Positions 43,031 to 51,028 of a stretch of DNA of 52,528 nucleotides are shown here, piece after piece. A model generated the notes under the pieces. The model searched no databases. It was not told where the DNA came from and saw only the letters and a program-made list of their open reading frames with translations. Numbering within the stretch: position 1 is the first letter of the stretch; every line of letters starts with the position of its first letter. This DNA is from Clostridiaceae bacterium (lineage in GTDB: Bacteria > Bacillota > Clostridia > DSM-8532). Location: assembly GCA_012719545.1 (NCBI GenBank), contig JAAYAD010000015.1:1-52528 (forward strand), in the 5' to 3' direction. A program made the position numbers and the translations under genes.

Positions 43031-44407
43031 TTATGATACCGACTTATATTCCTGTGCAGCTTTTTTCAGGTTGTTCATGAAAAGCCTGCTTTTGTCCTTG
43101 TTTATAAGTAGTTCGGCAATCTCTTTCAAAACATAGTTGACTGTAATGTCTACCACCATGCACCTTGAATTTACTGTGGACAATATTTTCCCGTTGCTTA
43201 AAACGCTTGAGCCTGCACACCACAGGAAACACAAATTGCGGTTTTTGCAATTTCGGCATTTCTTTATATCATATCTGTTGTTTATGTATTTTCTGAAGTT
43301 CACTACTTCTTCGCTGTCCTCAAAACCTTCATCAAGGCTTCCCAGCCTCATGTATCTGGTATTGTAAAGCAGATGGCATGGATACAGTTCTCCTTCAGGA
43401 TTAACAAATAATGTACCCAGCCCTGCCTTGCAGAAGCGGTTGGCTCTTTTCATGAAGATATTGCCAAAGACCCCCACAAAATGGCCGGGAGGAAGTTGCT
43501 TCATCTTTTCAGACAGGAATAATTCCATGTAGTAATCGTATACGCCCTTGAAAAAGAGCCTCAGCCGTTCATAATATTCATAGCTGTCTATGGATATATC
43601 CTTGTCCTTGCTGTCCACCGGGAAAACGTAAACTGTGTCAAAGCCTAAATTATAAAGGTTTTTGACAAAATTGTACCCGCCTTCAACTTCATTTCCTTTA
43701 AGCAGATCAAGATGCTTTTTGTGTATGGTGGCTTCCGCAATTAAAGGGAAGTTTCTACCTTTCTCTTTAAGATACAGTAAATTTCTTTTTATGGTGCTGA
43801 AGCTGCCTTTCCCGTTAGGGAAGACCCTGGCGCTGTCATGCAATTCTTCTATGCCATCAATGCTTATTGACAGATATATGTTCTTCTCATTAAGAAAGTT
43901 AATAAGTCTATCATTTATTAATACTCCGTTGGATATGATGGAATATCTGGGCGGAGTAAAATTTCTCTCCTCAAACATTGAGTTTAAAATATCCACAGCT
44001 TCCATTATGGTATCGAGCCTAAGAAGCGGCTCTCCGCCGAAAAAGCAGACAAAGGTTGTACCTTCCTTAAAATGCTCAAACATGAAATTGAAGGTTTTCA
44101 CATAATCCTCAAGGGCCATATGCTTTTTGGAATTTTCGTTTTTGTATGTACCTTTGGAAACCATGCAGTAATCGCAAGCCAGATTGCATGTCTCGGTAGT
44201 GTTTAAAATAAGGCCAGAAAGACGGTTTGGGTTGCTCTTACGGCTCTCTAAAAGAACCTTTTCCACATCCGGTTCATTTTTGAGCTTTTCTTCAATAGAA
44301 TTAAGATCGGTGAAATTATTTTTTATAATGGTAACATTCATGGTAGGTACATGCAGTGCAATATTAATATCTTCATTTACATTAACTATCTTGAAATTGC
44401 TATCCAT
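43031..44407 (-). CDS. Radical SAM/SPASM peptide maturase
   Basis: A 458-aa enzyme. Residues 1-65 may be a leader-binding region. The radical SAM cluster motif is CNLACDYC (C74, C78, C81), followed by FFGGEPLL. The C-terminal SPASM domain has all seven cysteines (C326, C344, C384, C387, C393, C397, C416), so two auxiliary 4Fe-4S clusters are expected. Such enzymes make thioether (sacti-/ranthipeptide) or C-C crosslinks, or other changes, on ribosomal peptides. The three-Cys precursor gene lies just upstream, pointing to thioether formation (inference). The exact chemistry cannot be told from sequence. Confidence 0.93.
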   Translation of the reverse strand: MDSNFKIVNVNEDINIALHVPTMNVTIIKNNFTDLNSIEEKLKNEPDVEKVLLESRKSNPNRLSGLILNTTETCNLACDYCMVSKGTYKNENSKKHMALEDYVKTFNFMFEHFKEGTTFVCFFGGEPLLRLDTIMEAVDILNSMFEERNFTPPRYSIISNGVLINDRLINFLNEKNIYLSISIDGIEELHDSARVFPNGKGSFSTIKRNLLYLKEKGRNFPLIAEATIHKKHLDLLKGNEVEGGYNFVKNLYNLGFDTVYVFPVDSKDKDISIDSYEYYERLRLFFKGVYDYYMELFLSEKMKQLPPGHFVGVFGNIFMKRANRFCKAGLGTLFVNPEGELYPCHLLYNTRYMRLGSLDEGFEDSEEVVNFRKYINNRYDIKKCRNCKNRNLCFLWCAGSSVLSNGKILSTVNSRCMVVDITVNYVLKEIAELLINKDKSRLFMNNLKKAAQEYKSVS

Positions 44408-44419
44408 AAAATCGCCTCG

Positions 44420-44466
44420 TTTATAAAATCGAATAAGTTTCCTTCACCTCTACTCGATTTTATAAA
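44420..44466 (-). promoter_or_regulatory. Hairpin between precursor and maturase genes
   Basis: A perfect 13-bp stem (44420-44432 with 44454-44466) and a 21-nt loop lie in the 114-nt gap after the precursor gene and just before the GAGG ribosome site of the radical SAM gene. It has no long T run. It probably limits or processes the transcript so that more precursor than enzyme is made. Confidence 0.5.
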
Positions 44467-44521
44467 TTTAAATTTTTACTTTATTAACGGTCCCTTAATG
44501 GATTATTTGATATCTATGTAA

Positions 44522-44650
44522 TTAGTTATTGTCGCAGCCGCAAACTGTTCCACCGATACCTGCACAGATAACTTCTTCGATAGCCTCCATATCGGAGAAG
44601 TCAACGATTTCATAGTTCTCAACCTTTGTTATATCGAACTTATTCATCAT
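44522..44650 (-). CDS. RiPP precursor peptide, 42 aa, three Cys
   Basis: A 42-codon ORF with a perfect ribosome site (AAGGAGG) that starts ATG-ATG; the second ATG (44647) has the better 7-nt spacing. The leader is acidic and rich in Ile/Val/Phe (MNKFDITKVENYEIVDF, then SDMEAIEEVI). The C-terminal part CAGIGGTVCGCDNN holds all three cysteines (C29, C37, C39), several Gly and one Thr. It sits directly before a radical SAM/SPASM maturase and an M50 protease, the classic position of a modified-peptide precursor. Cys-rich, Gly-rich cores next to SPASM enzymes are typical of thioether peptides. No known family member is recognised. Confidence 0.85.
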   Translation of the reverse strand: MMNKFDITKVENYEIVDFSDMEAIEEVICAGIGGTVCGCDNN

Positions 44651-44695
44651 TTTACCTCCTTCCGTATTTCAATCTGAGTGTATGGTGAAGAAAAC

Positions 44696-45772
44696 TTATT
44701 CGCCATGTAAAACTTCTCTTAAGCGGGAAACCGCAGCTTCTTCCGCCGATGCCAAATTACAGATAATTGAGTAGAACTTTTCGTAATACTTCTTTGGATT
44801 TCTGTAGAAATAGGGCATATTCACCTGGTACAATATTCTGACGAACTCTCTCCAATGCTTTCCCAATGCGATAAATTCCTCTCCGGACTCTTTAAGGAGC
44901 GGATTATACTTACCAAGATAAATCAGGGAATTGCCGATTTCGCTGCGGAATGCTGTTTTGCTTCCCTTATCCTGATAAAGCCTCATGATATTTAATCTGT
45001 AAGCCAGTATTTTAAGGTATCTTTCATCCTCAGAATCTGTGAATTTGTTAATTAATGCCTTTACTTCTTCGTTAAGAGCGGCAAAGGAGCTCTTTCCCGA
45101 AACTCCATATTTTTTTGATTCTTCATCATATTGATATTTGCTGACTTCGGTAAGGTATATATCACAAGCTCTTTTTAAATCGTCCAAAATAACAGGGTAG
45201 AGAGAATCTTCGTTTTTATGGATGCTTTCATCTATTTCAAGAAATACGGTATGCTCATACAGCTTATTTTCTTCATATGCTTTAAAATTCAGCCTGATGG
45301 GTTTTCCGTCCAGATCCACAACATTTAAATAAAAGTACTCATCATCATAATTTTCAATAATTCCAAAGGAATTGAACATGAATCTTCCCATGTTGATAAC
45401 AGGGGTGTTTGAAACGCTTATAACCTTGTCCTTATGTACTTTACGGACATTAAAATCAAAGTAGACTCCAACATCTCTGCCTTCATCCACATATTTTTTT
45501 ATTTCATCAATGGAGCTGGTTGGAACGGGTGATTCTTTAATGCCAAAATAATTCATTATCTTTTTTTCGCAATACTCGTTATATGTAATCATGAACCAAA
45601 GGAGCTGCTGCTTGTAATTTTCCAGCCCGAACTGCAAGAACTCGTCAAGCCCCAAAAGGAATATAATGTGCTCGCTGATATCAATATTTTTTGTTTTGAG
45701 GTAATAGCAAAGAGTTTGAATTTTGCAGTGTTCAATATTATCTTTTACATTCCTTTTCAGCAGCAATTTCAT
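44696..45772 (-). CDS. BtrH-N-like protein, putative ACP-dependent acyltransferase
   Basis: About 358 aa. The N-terminal part NIEHCKIQTLCYYLKTKNID followed by ISEHIIFLLGLDEFLQFG matches the HC...L..G..ISE...FGLG..L.F pattern of BtrH_N/DUF4872 proteins, with a candidate catalytic Cys. A VGVYFDFN strand and a mainly helical C-terminal half follow. BtrH moves an acyl group from a carrier protein to an amine in butirosin biosynthesis (established). Here the neighbour on one side is the precursor peptide, and an ACP is in the operon, so acyl transfer onto the peptide is the natural hypothesis. ATG 45772 is chosen for GGGTGA upstream; the gene overlaps the aminotransferase end. Confidence 0.6.
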   Translation of the reverse strand: MKLLLKRNVKDNIEHCKIQTLCYYLKTKNIDISEHIIFLLGLDEFLQFGLENYKQQLLWFMITYNEYCEKKIMNYFGIKESPVPTSSIDEIKKYVDEGRDVGVYFDFNVRKVHKDKVISVSNTPVINMGRFMFNSFGIIENYDDEYFYLNVVDLDGKPIRLNFKAYEENKLYEHTVFLEIDESIHKNEDSLYPVILDDLKRACDIYLTEVSKYQYDEESKKYGVSGKSSFAALNEEVKALINKFTDSEDERYLKILAYRLNIMRLYQDKGSKTAFRSEIGNSLIYLGKYNPLLKESGEEFIALGKHWREFVRILYQVNMPYFYRNPKKYYEKFYSIICNLASAEEAAVSRLREVLHGE

Positions 45773-47129
45773 AATATGCTTCACCCGTTTTATTTATTAA
45801 AATTTGGTGGCATTTTCTAAATCCGCTGTCCAGTATAGCTGCAATTCTGTCGCAATAGGTTTCGTCAATTGTGAGGGGAGGTGCTATTAAAATGGCTTGT
45901 CCTCTATCATTGCAAGGATAGACAATTAATCCTTTCTGGCAAAGAAAATCTCTTAGCAAATAGCTTAATTCCACAGGCTTAAATTTATTGCTGTATTCTT
46001 CGCTGAGAATAACCGCAATCAAAAGTCCTTCACCCTGAACGCAGCTTATAAAATGATATTTTTCTTTCAGGGCGCTTATTTTTTGTTTAAGTAATATCCC
46101 CATTTTATGCGAATTTTCAATTAAATTATTTTTTTCAATATAATCAATCACTGCCAGCGCACATTGGCAGGCGATAGGGTTTCCGCTTGTGGTAAAGCCA
46201 TGTCTGAATAATTTATTCTTATATGAACCTTCCAGATTTAAAAATGCGTTGAATATTTCGGAAGTTGCCATAACTGCGCCTAAAGGGATATAGCCCGATG
46301 TAATGCCTTTGGCCAGCATCATTATGTCAGGATAAAAACCTGCCTTCTCCATATAGAACATGTATCCGCATCTGCCAAAACCCGTGGCAACTTCATCGGA
46401 CATTAAGAGAAAATTATATTTTTCCTTAAGCTTTTTAAGCCCTTGCAAGTAGCTTACAGGCAGTATATTTACCTCGTTACTTAACTGCACCGGTTCAAAG
46501 ATTAGGGCGGCTATACTGTCGGCTCCTTCATTTACTATGCATTCTTCAAGCTTGTCCAACGCTTTTTTGACTTCAGCTTTTTCATTCACAGAATCCTTGC
46601 TTATAAAGGTGTCTACGCTTACAAACCCGTCAAGCCTTAATCTCAACGGCTCAACATCCGAATCAAAGGTGCAGGTGCTGAGAGCCCCCAGGGTGCTGCC
46701 GTGATAACACCCTTTCAGGCTGATAATCTTATATTTGTTAATATCCTGGTTCCAATAGTACTGCTGCACCATTTTTATTGCAGTGTCGCATGCTTCCGAA
46801 CCGCTGTTTACAAAGAATACGTGCTTAAAATGGTTGTTGGTTAGTGCGCAAAGTTTTTTTGCCAAATGATATGAAGGCTCCGTTGTAGTTCTAAATACCG
46901 TACCCGCGCTCATTTTCAGCAGTTGCTCATTGATTGCCCGGATAACCTCCCTGTTGCCGTACCCTAATGAACAGTTGAACATTGAAGACATGCCGTCGAT
47001 GTGCTTTTTATCTCTGTTATTGGTTACAATAAGCCCTTCTGCTTCTGTCAGCAAATTGTATTGAGACTTGTATTGGTACATATCAGTCCATGTATTCCAG
47101 ACAAAAAACTTGTCTTCCAAATTGTTCAC
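45738..47129 (-). CDS. Class III PLP aminotransferase
   Basis: A 463-aa fold-type I enzyme of the BioA/omega-transaminase group: FVNSGSEACDTAIKM (phosphate cup), GCYHGSTLGALS, FEPVQ, LLMSDEVATGFGR (Asp245) and LAKGITSGYIPLG with the PLP lysine Lys274. It transfers an amino group to an aldehyde or keto substrate. Within an acyl-chain operon it could aminate a beta-keto or terminal carbonyl group, as stand-alone transaminases do in other lipopeptide pathways. It starts with GTG after AAGGGGG and overlaps the acyltransferase-like gene by 35 bp. Confidence 0.9.
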   Translation of the reverse strand: MNNLEDKFFVWNTWTDMYQYKSQYNLLTEAEGLIVTNNRDKKHIDGMSSMFNCSLGYGNREVIRAINEQLLKMSAGTVFRTTTEPSYHLAKKLCALTNNHFKHVFFVNSGSEACDTAIKMVQQYYWNQDINKYKIISLKGCYHGSTLGALSTCTFDSDVEPLRLRLDGFVSVDTFISKDSVNEKAEVKKALDKLEECIVNEGADSIAALIFEPVQLSNEVNILPVSYLQGLKKLKEKYNFLLMSDEVATGFGRCGYMFYMEKAGFYPDIMMLAKGITSGYIPLGAVMATSEIFNAFLNLEGSYKNKLFRHGFTTSGNPIACQCALAVIDYIEKNNLIENSHKMGILLKQKISALKEKYHFISCVQGEGLLIAVILSEEYSNKFKPVELSYLLRDFLCQKGLIVYPCNDRGQAILIAPPLTIDETYCDRIAAILDSGFRKCHQILINKTGEAYYEIAAEKECKR

Positions 47130-47181
47130 TTTGCTACCCCCTTACTTATATATGTGATTGTAATGGGCAAATTAAAATGAT

Positions 47182-47922
47182 TTACACCATTTTGGAATAA
47201 CCGTTATCAATCACAATTGTTTGACCGTTAATGGCTTCATAATCCAGCAATACACTTATGCACAACCTCGCTGTTTCCCTTACCTTAACGAAAACTCTGG
47301 GAAGAAGGGCATAGCTGTCAACAAGATTTTTGTCTTCCATCATGGATGCAAGAAATTTATTTATAAATTTTGTCCGCATAAGTCCGGGCGCTATGCAATT
47401 AGCCGAGATGTTGTATTCCGAGTATTCCTTTACTGTAGTCTCCATAAAGGCTTTAAGCCCTGCCTTGGATATTGAGTAGGAAGAAAAATTCTTCCTGGTT
47501 ATTTCCGAAAATACCGATGATACATACAGGATTCTGCCAAACTTATTTTTCATCATATAGGGCAGAACACACTTGGTTGCAATTATTGGATTTAAGACAT
47601 TTTGTCGGAAGGTATCCAAATATTTCTCCGCAGGCTCTTCCATTATGCTGCCATAGCTCATAATTCCGGCACAGTATAATAGGTAGCCTATGGTTTTGCC
47701 AAGCTTTCCGCTTGCCGTTTCAAGTATCTCAGCCATCAGCTCTTCATTGCCTGCGTCAAAAGAGTATGCAAGAATGCTCTTATTAACATCCTCGTAATTT
47801 AAGACATCTTTGTCCTTATCTATAAGGATAAGAGGCAATTCTCTTTCCGAAAGGTCCTTTACAATTGCCTTTCCAAGCTGCCCGCAGGCGCCTGTTACAA
47901 CCACAATCTTATCACTGGACAC
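47182..47922 (-). CDS. Short-chain dehydrogenase/reductase with atypical Rossmann loop
   Basis: A 246-aa SDR with YSISK at the catalytic Tyr/Lys and a Ser in YVSSVF. The nucleotide loop reads TGACGQLG, not the classical TGxxxGxG, so cofactor geometry may differ. It probably reduces a keto group on an ACP-bound intermediate or oxidises an alcohol before transamination. It overlaps the FabG-like gene by 11 bp and starts with GTG. Confidence 0.85.
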   Translation of the reverse strand: MSSDKIVVVTGACGQLGKAIVKDLSERELPLILIDKDKDVLNYEDVNKSILAYSFDAGNEELMAEILETASGKLGKTIGYLLYCAGIMSYGSIMEEPAEKYLDTFRQNVLNPIIATKCVLPYMMKNKFGRILYVSSVFSEITRKNFSSYSISKAGLKAFMETTVKEYSEYNISANCIAPGLMRTKFINKFLASMMEDKNLVDSYALLPRVFVKVRETARLCISVLLDYEAINGQTIVIDNGYSKMV

Positions 47923-48646
47923 TCAAACCACCGTCTATCACAATACATTGGCCTGTAATATAGCCGGATAAGTCCGAAGCTAAGAACAGTACCAGATTGC
48001 ACACGTCTTCAACTTTTCCGAAGCGCCTTAACGGTATTGACTTTAAGTATTCCTTTTTTACCGCGGGATCAATTGTGTCCAGCATGTCGGTTTCAATGTA
48101 TCCGGGAGCAATAGCATTAACTCTTATATTCTTTGCTGCAAGTTCCATGCTCAATGTTCTTGTAAGGGCTATGATGCCGGCTTTTGAAGCACTGTAATTT
48201 CCCTGACCCTTAACGCCTTTTAAGGCTGATACCGATGTAATGTTAATAATATTGCCCTTTCTTTTTTCCAGCATCTTTCGGGAAACATGCTTTAAGTAGT
48301 AGAAACAGCCGTTTAAATTGACATCAATAACCTTGTTCCAGACTTCCACATCCATAAGAGGTATTAATTGATCTGAAACAATGCCTGCGTTGTTTACAAG
48401 AATGTCGATAGTATCAAAGCCCTCGATAAACTTTTCTATCAATGTTTCATTGGTGGAATCAACCTTATGGGCAAAGACATTCAAACCATTCTGTTTTGCT
48501 TCTGCTAGAAAGTTCAGCATATCAGCATTTTCTTTTGTGTATGTAAAATGGACAAAAGCACCTCTTTGGGCAAAAGCTTTAACTATGCCATGGCCTATTC
48601 CGCGGCTTCCTCCGGTTATAATTACTGTTTGGCCTTCAAAATTCAC
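47912..48646 (-). CDS. FabG-like 3-oxoacyl-ACP reductase
   Basis: A 244-aa classical SDR: TGGSRGIGHGI, NNAG, ITSVSALKG with the catalytic Ser, YSASKAG and the C-terminal GQCIVIDGGLSVQ. It is close to FabG in length and motifs, so it likely reduces 3-oxoacyl-ACP with NADPH for the operon's elongation cycle. Strong coupling with the atypical SDR downstream (11-bp overlap). Confidence 0.9.
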   Translation of the reverse strand: MNFEGQTVIITGGSRGIGHGIVKAFAQRGAFVHFTYTKENADMLNFLAEAKQNGLNVFAHKVDSTNETLIEKFIEGFDTIDILVNNAGIVSDQLIPLMDVEVWNKVIDVNLNGCFYYLKHVSRKMLEKRKGNIINITSVSALKGVKGQGNYSASKAGIIALTRTLSMELAAKNIRVNAIAPGYIETDMLDTIDPAVKKEYLKSIPLRRFGKVEDVCNLVLFLASDLSGYITGQCIVIDGGLSVQ

Positions 48647-48652
48647 AGAAGC

Positions 48653-49336
48653 TTACCTCCCATACGGACAATAATAGAAATCTTTTAATTTCAGTCCGTT
48701 TTTTCTTCCCAGTGAGTACCAGTAAAAATAGGTTATTATTTTGTATATCAGCTTGCTTATCCGGAAATTTACGAATTTATTGGTACCCTGGGCTTTAGGT
48801 TCTTCTTCCTTATACAGCTTTTCAATATGATTGATTAATTCATTAATGCTTTTTTCCACAGGGCCTTTCAGGTAGGAATCTATAATAGGTACAGTATTAA
48901 AGCTTGTCAGCAGTTGCCCGCAGCCTATGCCTATCCCTCCGGAATAAACCCTGCCGATTTTTCTGCCAAACTGCTCTATGATGTTAAGGACGCAGCGGGT
49001 ATGTATGGGCTCATAAAAACCACAGTTTGATATGCCGAAGATGTACCTTTTATTGTCGTCAAGGCTGGTTTTTATACTGTCATATAACGTGTAAGTATCC
49101 TTCATGGTCTTTAAAAGTCCAGAAGGAGGCGCATCTATATAAACGGGAGAAATCACGATTATTATCTTTTCTGTTATTAATTTTTGAAGCTCGGATTGGG
49201 TGGGATTTGATTTAACTGTAAGTGTGAGTGTATTAATACCTTTGTCGTTTAGAGCGGATTCGATTTTTTTTTCTATGTATTGAGATACGCTTTTTCTTAA
49301 GGTATGACTTCCAATTAATATGACAACATTGCTCAT
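48653..49336 (-). CDS. Flavodoxin-fold protein (NADPH-dependent FMN reductase-like)
   Basis: A 227-aa protein. The N-terminal VVILIGSHTLRKSVSQYI fits the phosphate-binding loop of the FMN reductase family; IIVISPVYIDAPPSGLLKTM matches the flavin-binding second loop (SPVY...P..LK). The C-terminal 50 residues are basic and aromatic (FRISKLIYKIITYFYWYSLG), possibly a membrane-surface anchor. The role is unknown; it may deliver electrons to the radical SAM enzyme or reduce an intermediate (inference). Confidence 0.7.
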   Translation of the reverse strand: MSNVVILIGSHTLRKSVSQYIEKKIESALNDKGINTLTLTVKSNPTQSELQKLITEKIIIVISPVYIDAPPSGLLKTMKDTYTLYDSIKTSLDDNKRYIFGISNCGFYEPIHTRCVLNIIEQFGRKIGRVYSGGIGIGCGQLLTSFNTVPIIDSYLKGPVEKSINELINHIEKLYKEEEPKAQGTNKFVNFRISKLIYKIITYFYWYSLGRKNGLKLKDFYYCPYGR

Positions 49337-49344
49337 TTTGCACC

Positions 49345-49902
49345 TTACAGTTTTATAAGGCTGTTATTTAATAGCTTATGAAAATCAATGGTCTGATTCT
49401 TCTCAATGATGAAGTGCCTGTGCTTGTCCCTATGCATATTTACTGCGTTTAAAGATGTCAAAGCAGCGAATAGCTTCTTTTCTTCCTCTGATATGTGTTC
49501 AGCGTATCCAATCATTATGTATTCGGGATATTTCCGATATCTTGGAGCGTGATACATCTTGTTTTGCCTTTCTTCAAAAAAAGGCAACATATTTGGTATC
49601 AACCGTTCCAAACACTTTTTTATCTCTGCACTGTAGCAGCCAAAATCAATTCGGGCGAATATAATGAAAAGGTCGGCGTGGAAAAATAATTTGCTAAGAT
49701 TATCGATGCTGTCTTTTATCCGGCAGGAACCAGGTGACTTTATCCAACATGAATAGCAGGAAACGCATGGTTTAACGATTTCTTTTTTGATGAAGAAAAT
49801 ATCGGGTTTAATTCCGCTTTGACTGAGTGCATTTATTAAGGCATTGAAATTAATATAATCAGAATTGCTGTCATCAATATCTGTAAGCACCAATACTCTC
49901 AA
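49345..49902 (-). CDS. Cys-rich flavodoxin-fold protein (iron-sulfur flavoprotein-like)
   Basis: A 185-aa protein, first gene of the operon. PCVSCYSCWIKSPGSC resembles the Cys cluster of iron-sulfur flavoprotein or FMN-reductase relatives (C-x2-C-x2-C-x7-C). Later flavin-loop residues (IIFARIDFGCYSAEIKKCLERL) are partly preserved. A redox-carrier role for the operon is plausible. The start is TTG with GGAGG 12 nt before it, a rather long spacing, so expression may be tuned down. Confidence 0.65.
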   Translation of the reverse strand: MRVLVLTDIDDSNSDYINFNALINALSQSGIKPDIFFIKKEIVKPCVSCYSCWIKSPGSCRIKDSIDNLSKLFFHADLFIIFARIDFGCYSAEIKKCLERLIPNMLPFFEERQNKMYHAPRYRKYPEYIMIGYAEHISEEEKKLFAALTSLNAVNMHRDKHRHFIIEKNQTIDFHKLLNNSLIKL

Positions 49903-49958
49903 TAATGCTATCAGCCTCCAATCGCTGGGTAAATCCCTTATTTTTTTACTGCTTGTAC

Positions 49959-50002
49959 AAATTTACAACTAACATTATAATTGTAAGTTTAATAGATGTC
50001 AA
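49959..50002 (-). promoter_or_regulatory. Promoter and inverted-repeat operator of the biosynthetic operon
   Basis: On the minus strand TTGACA (50002-49997), exactly 17 nt, TATAAT (49979-49974). An inverted repeat AAATTTACAA / TTGTAAGTTT (49959-49968 and 49981-49990, 9 of 10 matched) brackets the -10 box, as a repressor operator would. No regulator gene lies nearby. The transcript would start about 65 nt before the first gene. Confidence 0.7.
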
Positions 50003-50170
50003 GAATTTCTAGTTTACATTTATCGACACAATTTTTCTTGAAATTAGGTTAAACAGGTTTATTAGTAAAAATACCGCTTTCATACCAGTAAAAAATATTT
50101 AATTGATACAATTTAAGTATTTATTTTTCCGTGTTTTTCCTGTATTTTAAGAATTAGCAAGGCATGAAGG

Positions 50171-50872
50171 ATGGTATTAATTGTCGAAATTTATATATTA
50201 AAAATCGAAAATCTTCTTGGGACAGATACCATCAACTTATTAAAAGAATTTGTGCAGGAAGAAAAGAAAAACCAATTAGGCCATTTTTCACAAGGTACAT
50301 ATGCTCAAAATACCCTGCTGGGAGATGTATTGGCAAGATATGCCGTATGCAAAAGACTGGGGGTAAAAAATAAAGACCTGATTTTTGGAAAAAATGCGTA
50401 TGGTAAGCCGGTGCTGCTTAAGCCTGGAGGAATTCATTTTAATATTTCACATTCAGGGAAGTGGATAGCATGTGCAGTTGATGAAAATAGTGTAGGAATA
50501 GATATAGAAATAATTGAATCTATTGATTTTACGTCCTGTGAAAGCATTCTTTCAAAAGAAGAATGCGCGTACCTTGAAGCATTGCCCCAAGACACAAAAT
50601 TGAAGTATTTTTACATGATCTGGACCCTGAAGGAAAGTTACGTAAAAATGAAGGGGAAAGGCCTATATATACCTTTTAACTCCTTTTCAATCAGGGTTGA
50701 GAACGGCAATATAAGAATGGAACCAAATGAAGAAAATCTTTACTTTTACCAGTCCTTTTTATGTGATGATGTACTTTACTCTGTCTGTACAAAAAGCCAT
50801 GCTATTCCGGAAAAGATTATATATTGGAACACAGATACCTTCTTTAAACATATACAGAATATAAGAGGGTGA
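50171..50872 (+). CDS. 4'-Phosphopantetheinyl transferase, Sfp type
   Basis: A 233-aa protein of Sfp length. HFNISHSGKWIACAV, VGIDIEIIE (Mg2+-binding Asp/Glu) and WTLKESYVKMKGKGL are the family's three key motifs. It adds phosphopantetheine from CoA to Ser of carrier proteins. It is divergent from the operon that encodes an ACP, which it probably activates. The ribosome site is weak (AAGG next to the ATG). Confidence 0.92.
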   Translation: MVLIVEIYILKIENLLGTDTINLLKEFVQEEKKNQLGHFSQGTYAQNTLLGDVLARYAVCKRLGVKNKDLIFGKNAYGKPVLLKPGGIHFNISHSGKWIACAVDENSVGIDIEIIESIDFTSCESILSKEECAYLEALPQDTKLKYFYMIWTLKESYVKMKGKGLYIPFNSFSIRVENGNIRMEPNEENLYFYQSFLCDDVLYSVCTKSHAIPEKIIYWNTDTFFKHIQNIRG

Positions 50873-50923
50873 TGTTTAACATGACATTTCTTGAAGAAAA
50901 ATAAATTGACATACTTTGAGAAA

Positions 50924-50942
50924 TATGCTTAAAATAAGCATA
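50924..50942 (+). promoter_or_regulatory. Perfect inverted repeat ahead of micro-ORF copy 2
   Basis: TATGCTTA-AAA-TAAGCATA, 13 nt after a TTGACA (50906-50911). It resembles an operator placed over a promoter, though a good -10 is not obvious. Confidence 0.4.
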
Positions 50943-51028
50943 AGATAGTATGTTATGGAAGCAATTTATAGTTTTATATCATAATAAGCATTTTTTTTAT
51001 TTATTTCTGATAGCAATGAGGTTAAATT

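Noticed and set aside
35272-49902. Aryl-polyene pigment cluster
   Set aside because: KS, CLF, ACP, FabZ and 4HBT genes are alike, but the aromatic-starter ammonia-lyase/ligase, glycosyl/acyltransferases and outer-membrane genes are missing, and peptide-modifying genes are present.
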